In this document: positions 13,527 through 13,544 of the stretch, piece by piece | Numbering within the stretch: the first letter of the stretch is position 1 | Layout: every line of letters starts with the position of its first letter | Assembly: GCA_025352845.1 (NCBI GenBank) | Contig: JANXSC010000636.1 | Span: forward strand, 1 to 13,544 | DNA: 13,544 nucleotides | Source of the DNA: Opitutaceae bacterium | Lineage (GTDB): Bacteria; Verrucomicrobiota; Verrucomicrobiia; Opitutales; Opitutaceae | Direction: 5' to 3' | The notes under the pieces: generated by a model | What the model was told of the DNA's origin: nothing | Database searches by the model: none | The model's input: the letters and a program-made list of their open reading frames with translations, nothing else | Made by a program: the position numbers and the translations under genes

Positions 13527-13544
13527 GTCATTCTGAGCGTAGCG
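13527..13544 (+). repeat. Possible edge of a dispersed repeat
   Basis: The last 18 bases, GTCATTCTGAGCGTAGCG, resemble the start of a short repeat family that I recall from intergenic regions of several bacterial phyla, usually continuing GAAGAATC. The window ends before this can be checked, so this is memory-based and tentative. Confidence 0.3.

Overview
The window is GC-rich chromosomal DNA with codon third positions dominated by G and C. It most likely comes from a Verrucomicrobiota bacterium, perhaps of the Opitutaceae type. The best clue is the gene at 9276-9713, which resembles a small protein family known mainly from Verrucomicrobia and Planctomycetes (the Minf_1886 type). An exported TIM-barrel isomerase with a Tat signal, an exported DinB-like protein and an exported VWA protein fit that guess. 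No rRNA, tRNA, CRISPR array, transposase or phage gene was seen.

Layout. Positions 1-217 are unresolved; partial reading frames run off the left edge. On the minus strand, a HAD phosphatase gene and rpiB form a small sugar-phosphate unit (218-1377). Divergent from it, an exported DinB/YfiT-like protein lies at 1517-2122. The next 192 bases hold no gene but carry two distinct cis elements: an imperfect inverted repeat (2149-2217) and four TGAC repeats at exact 11-bp spacing (2225-2263). They sit directly upstream of an exported von Willebrand factor A protein (2315-3673). A membrane sensor histidine kinase (3729-5531) and an OmpR/PhoB-type response regulator (5642-6337) follow on the same strand. 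A large palindrome built of 10-bp units separates kinase and regulator.

The regulator overlaps by 13 bases, tail to tail, with a minus-strand block. Read in its own direction, that block is a Fur-family regulator (8614-9144), a Tat-exported hydroxypyruvate-isomerase-like protein (7602-8519) and an MFS exporter (6325-7614). Divergent from the Fur gene runs a plus-strand series: the Minf_1886-like protein, an 857-residue two-domain M16 metallopeptidase (9780-12353), a DUF3445/HODM-like haem protein only 7 bases downstream (12361-13167), and a tiny secreted EF-hand protein (13212-13466). A strong intrinsic terminator closes the series (13497-13522).

How the parts may work together (inference). 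The two-component pair probably controls its own neighbourhood; the 11-bp repeat array before the VWA gene has the geometry of an OmpR/PhoB-class operator and is the most testable idea here. The Fur-like regulator may control the isomerase and exporter downstream of it. A further pattern is that most starts lack a Shine-Dalgarno sequence and are instead preceded by pyrimidine-rich tracts. I see no clear evidence of a wholly new multi-gene system; the notable content is in the cis elements and in several family-atypical proteins.
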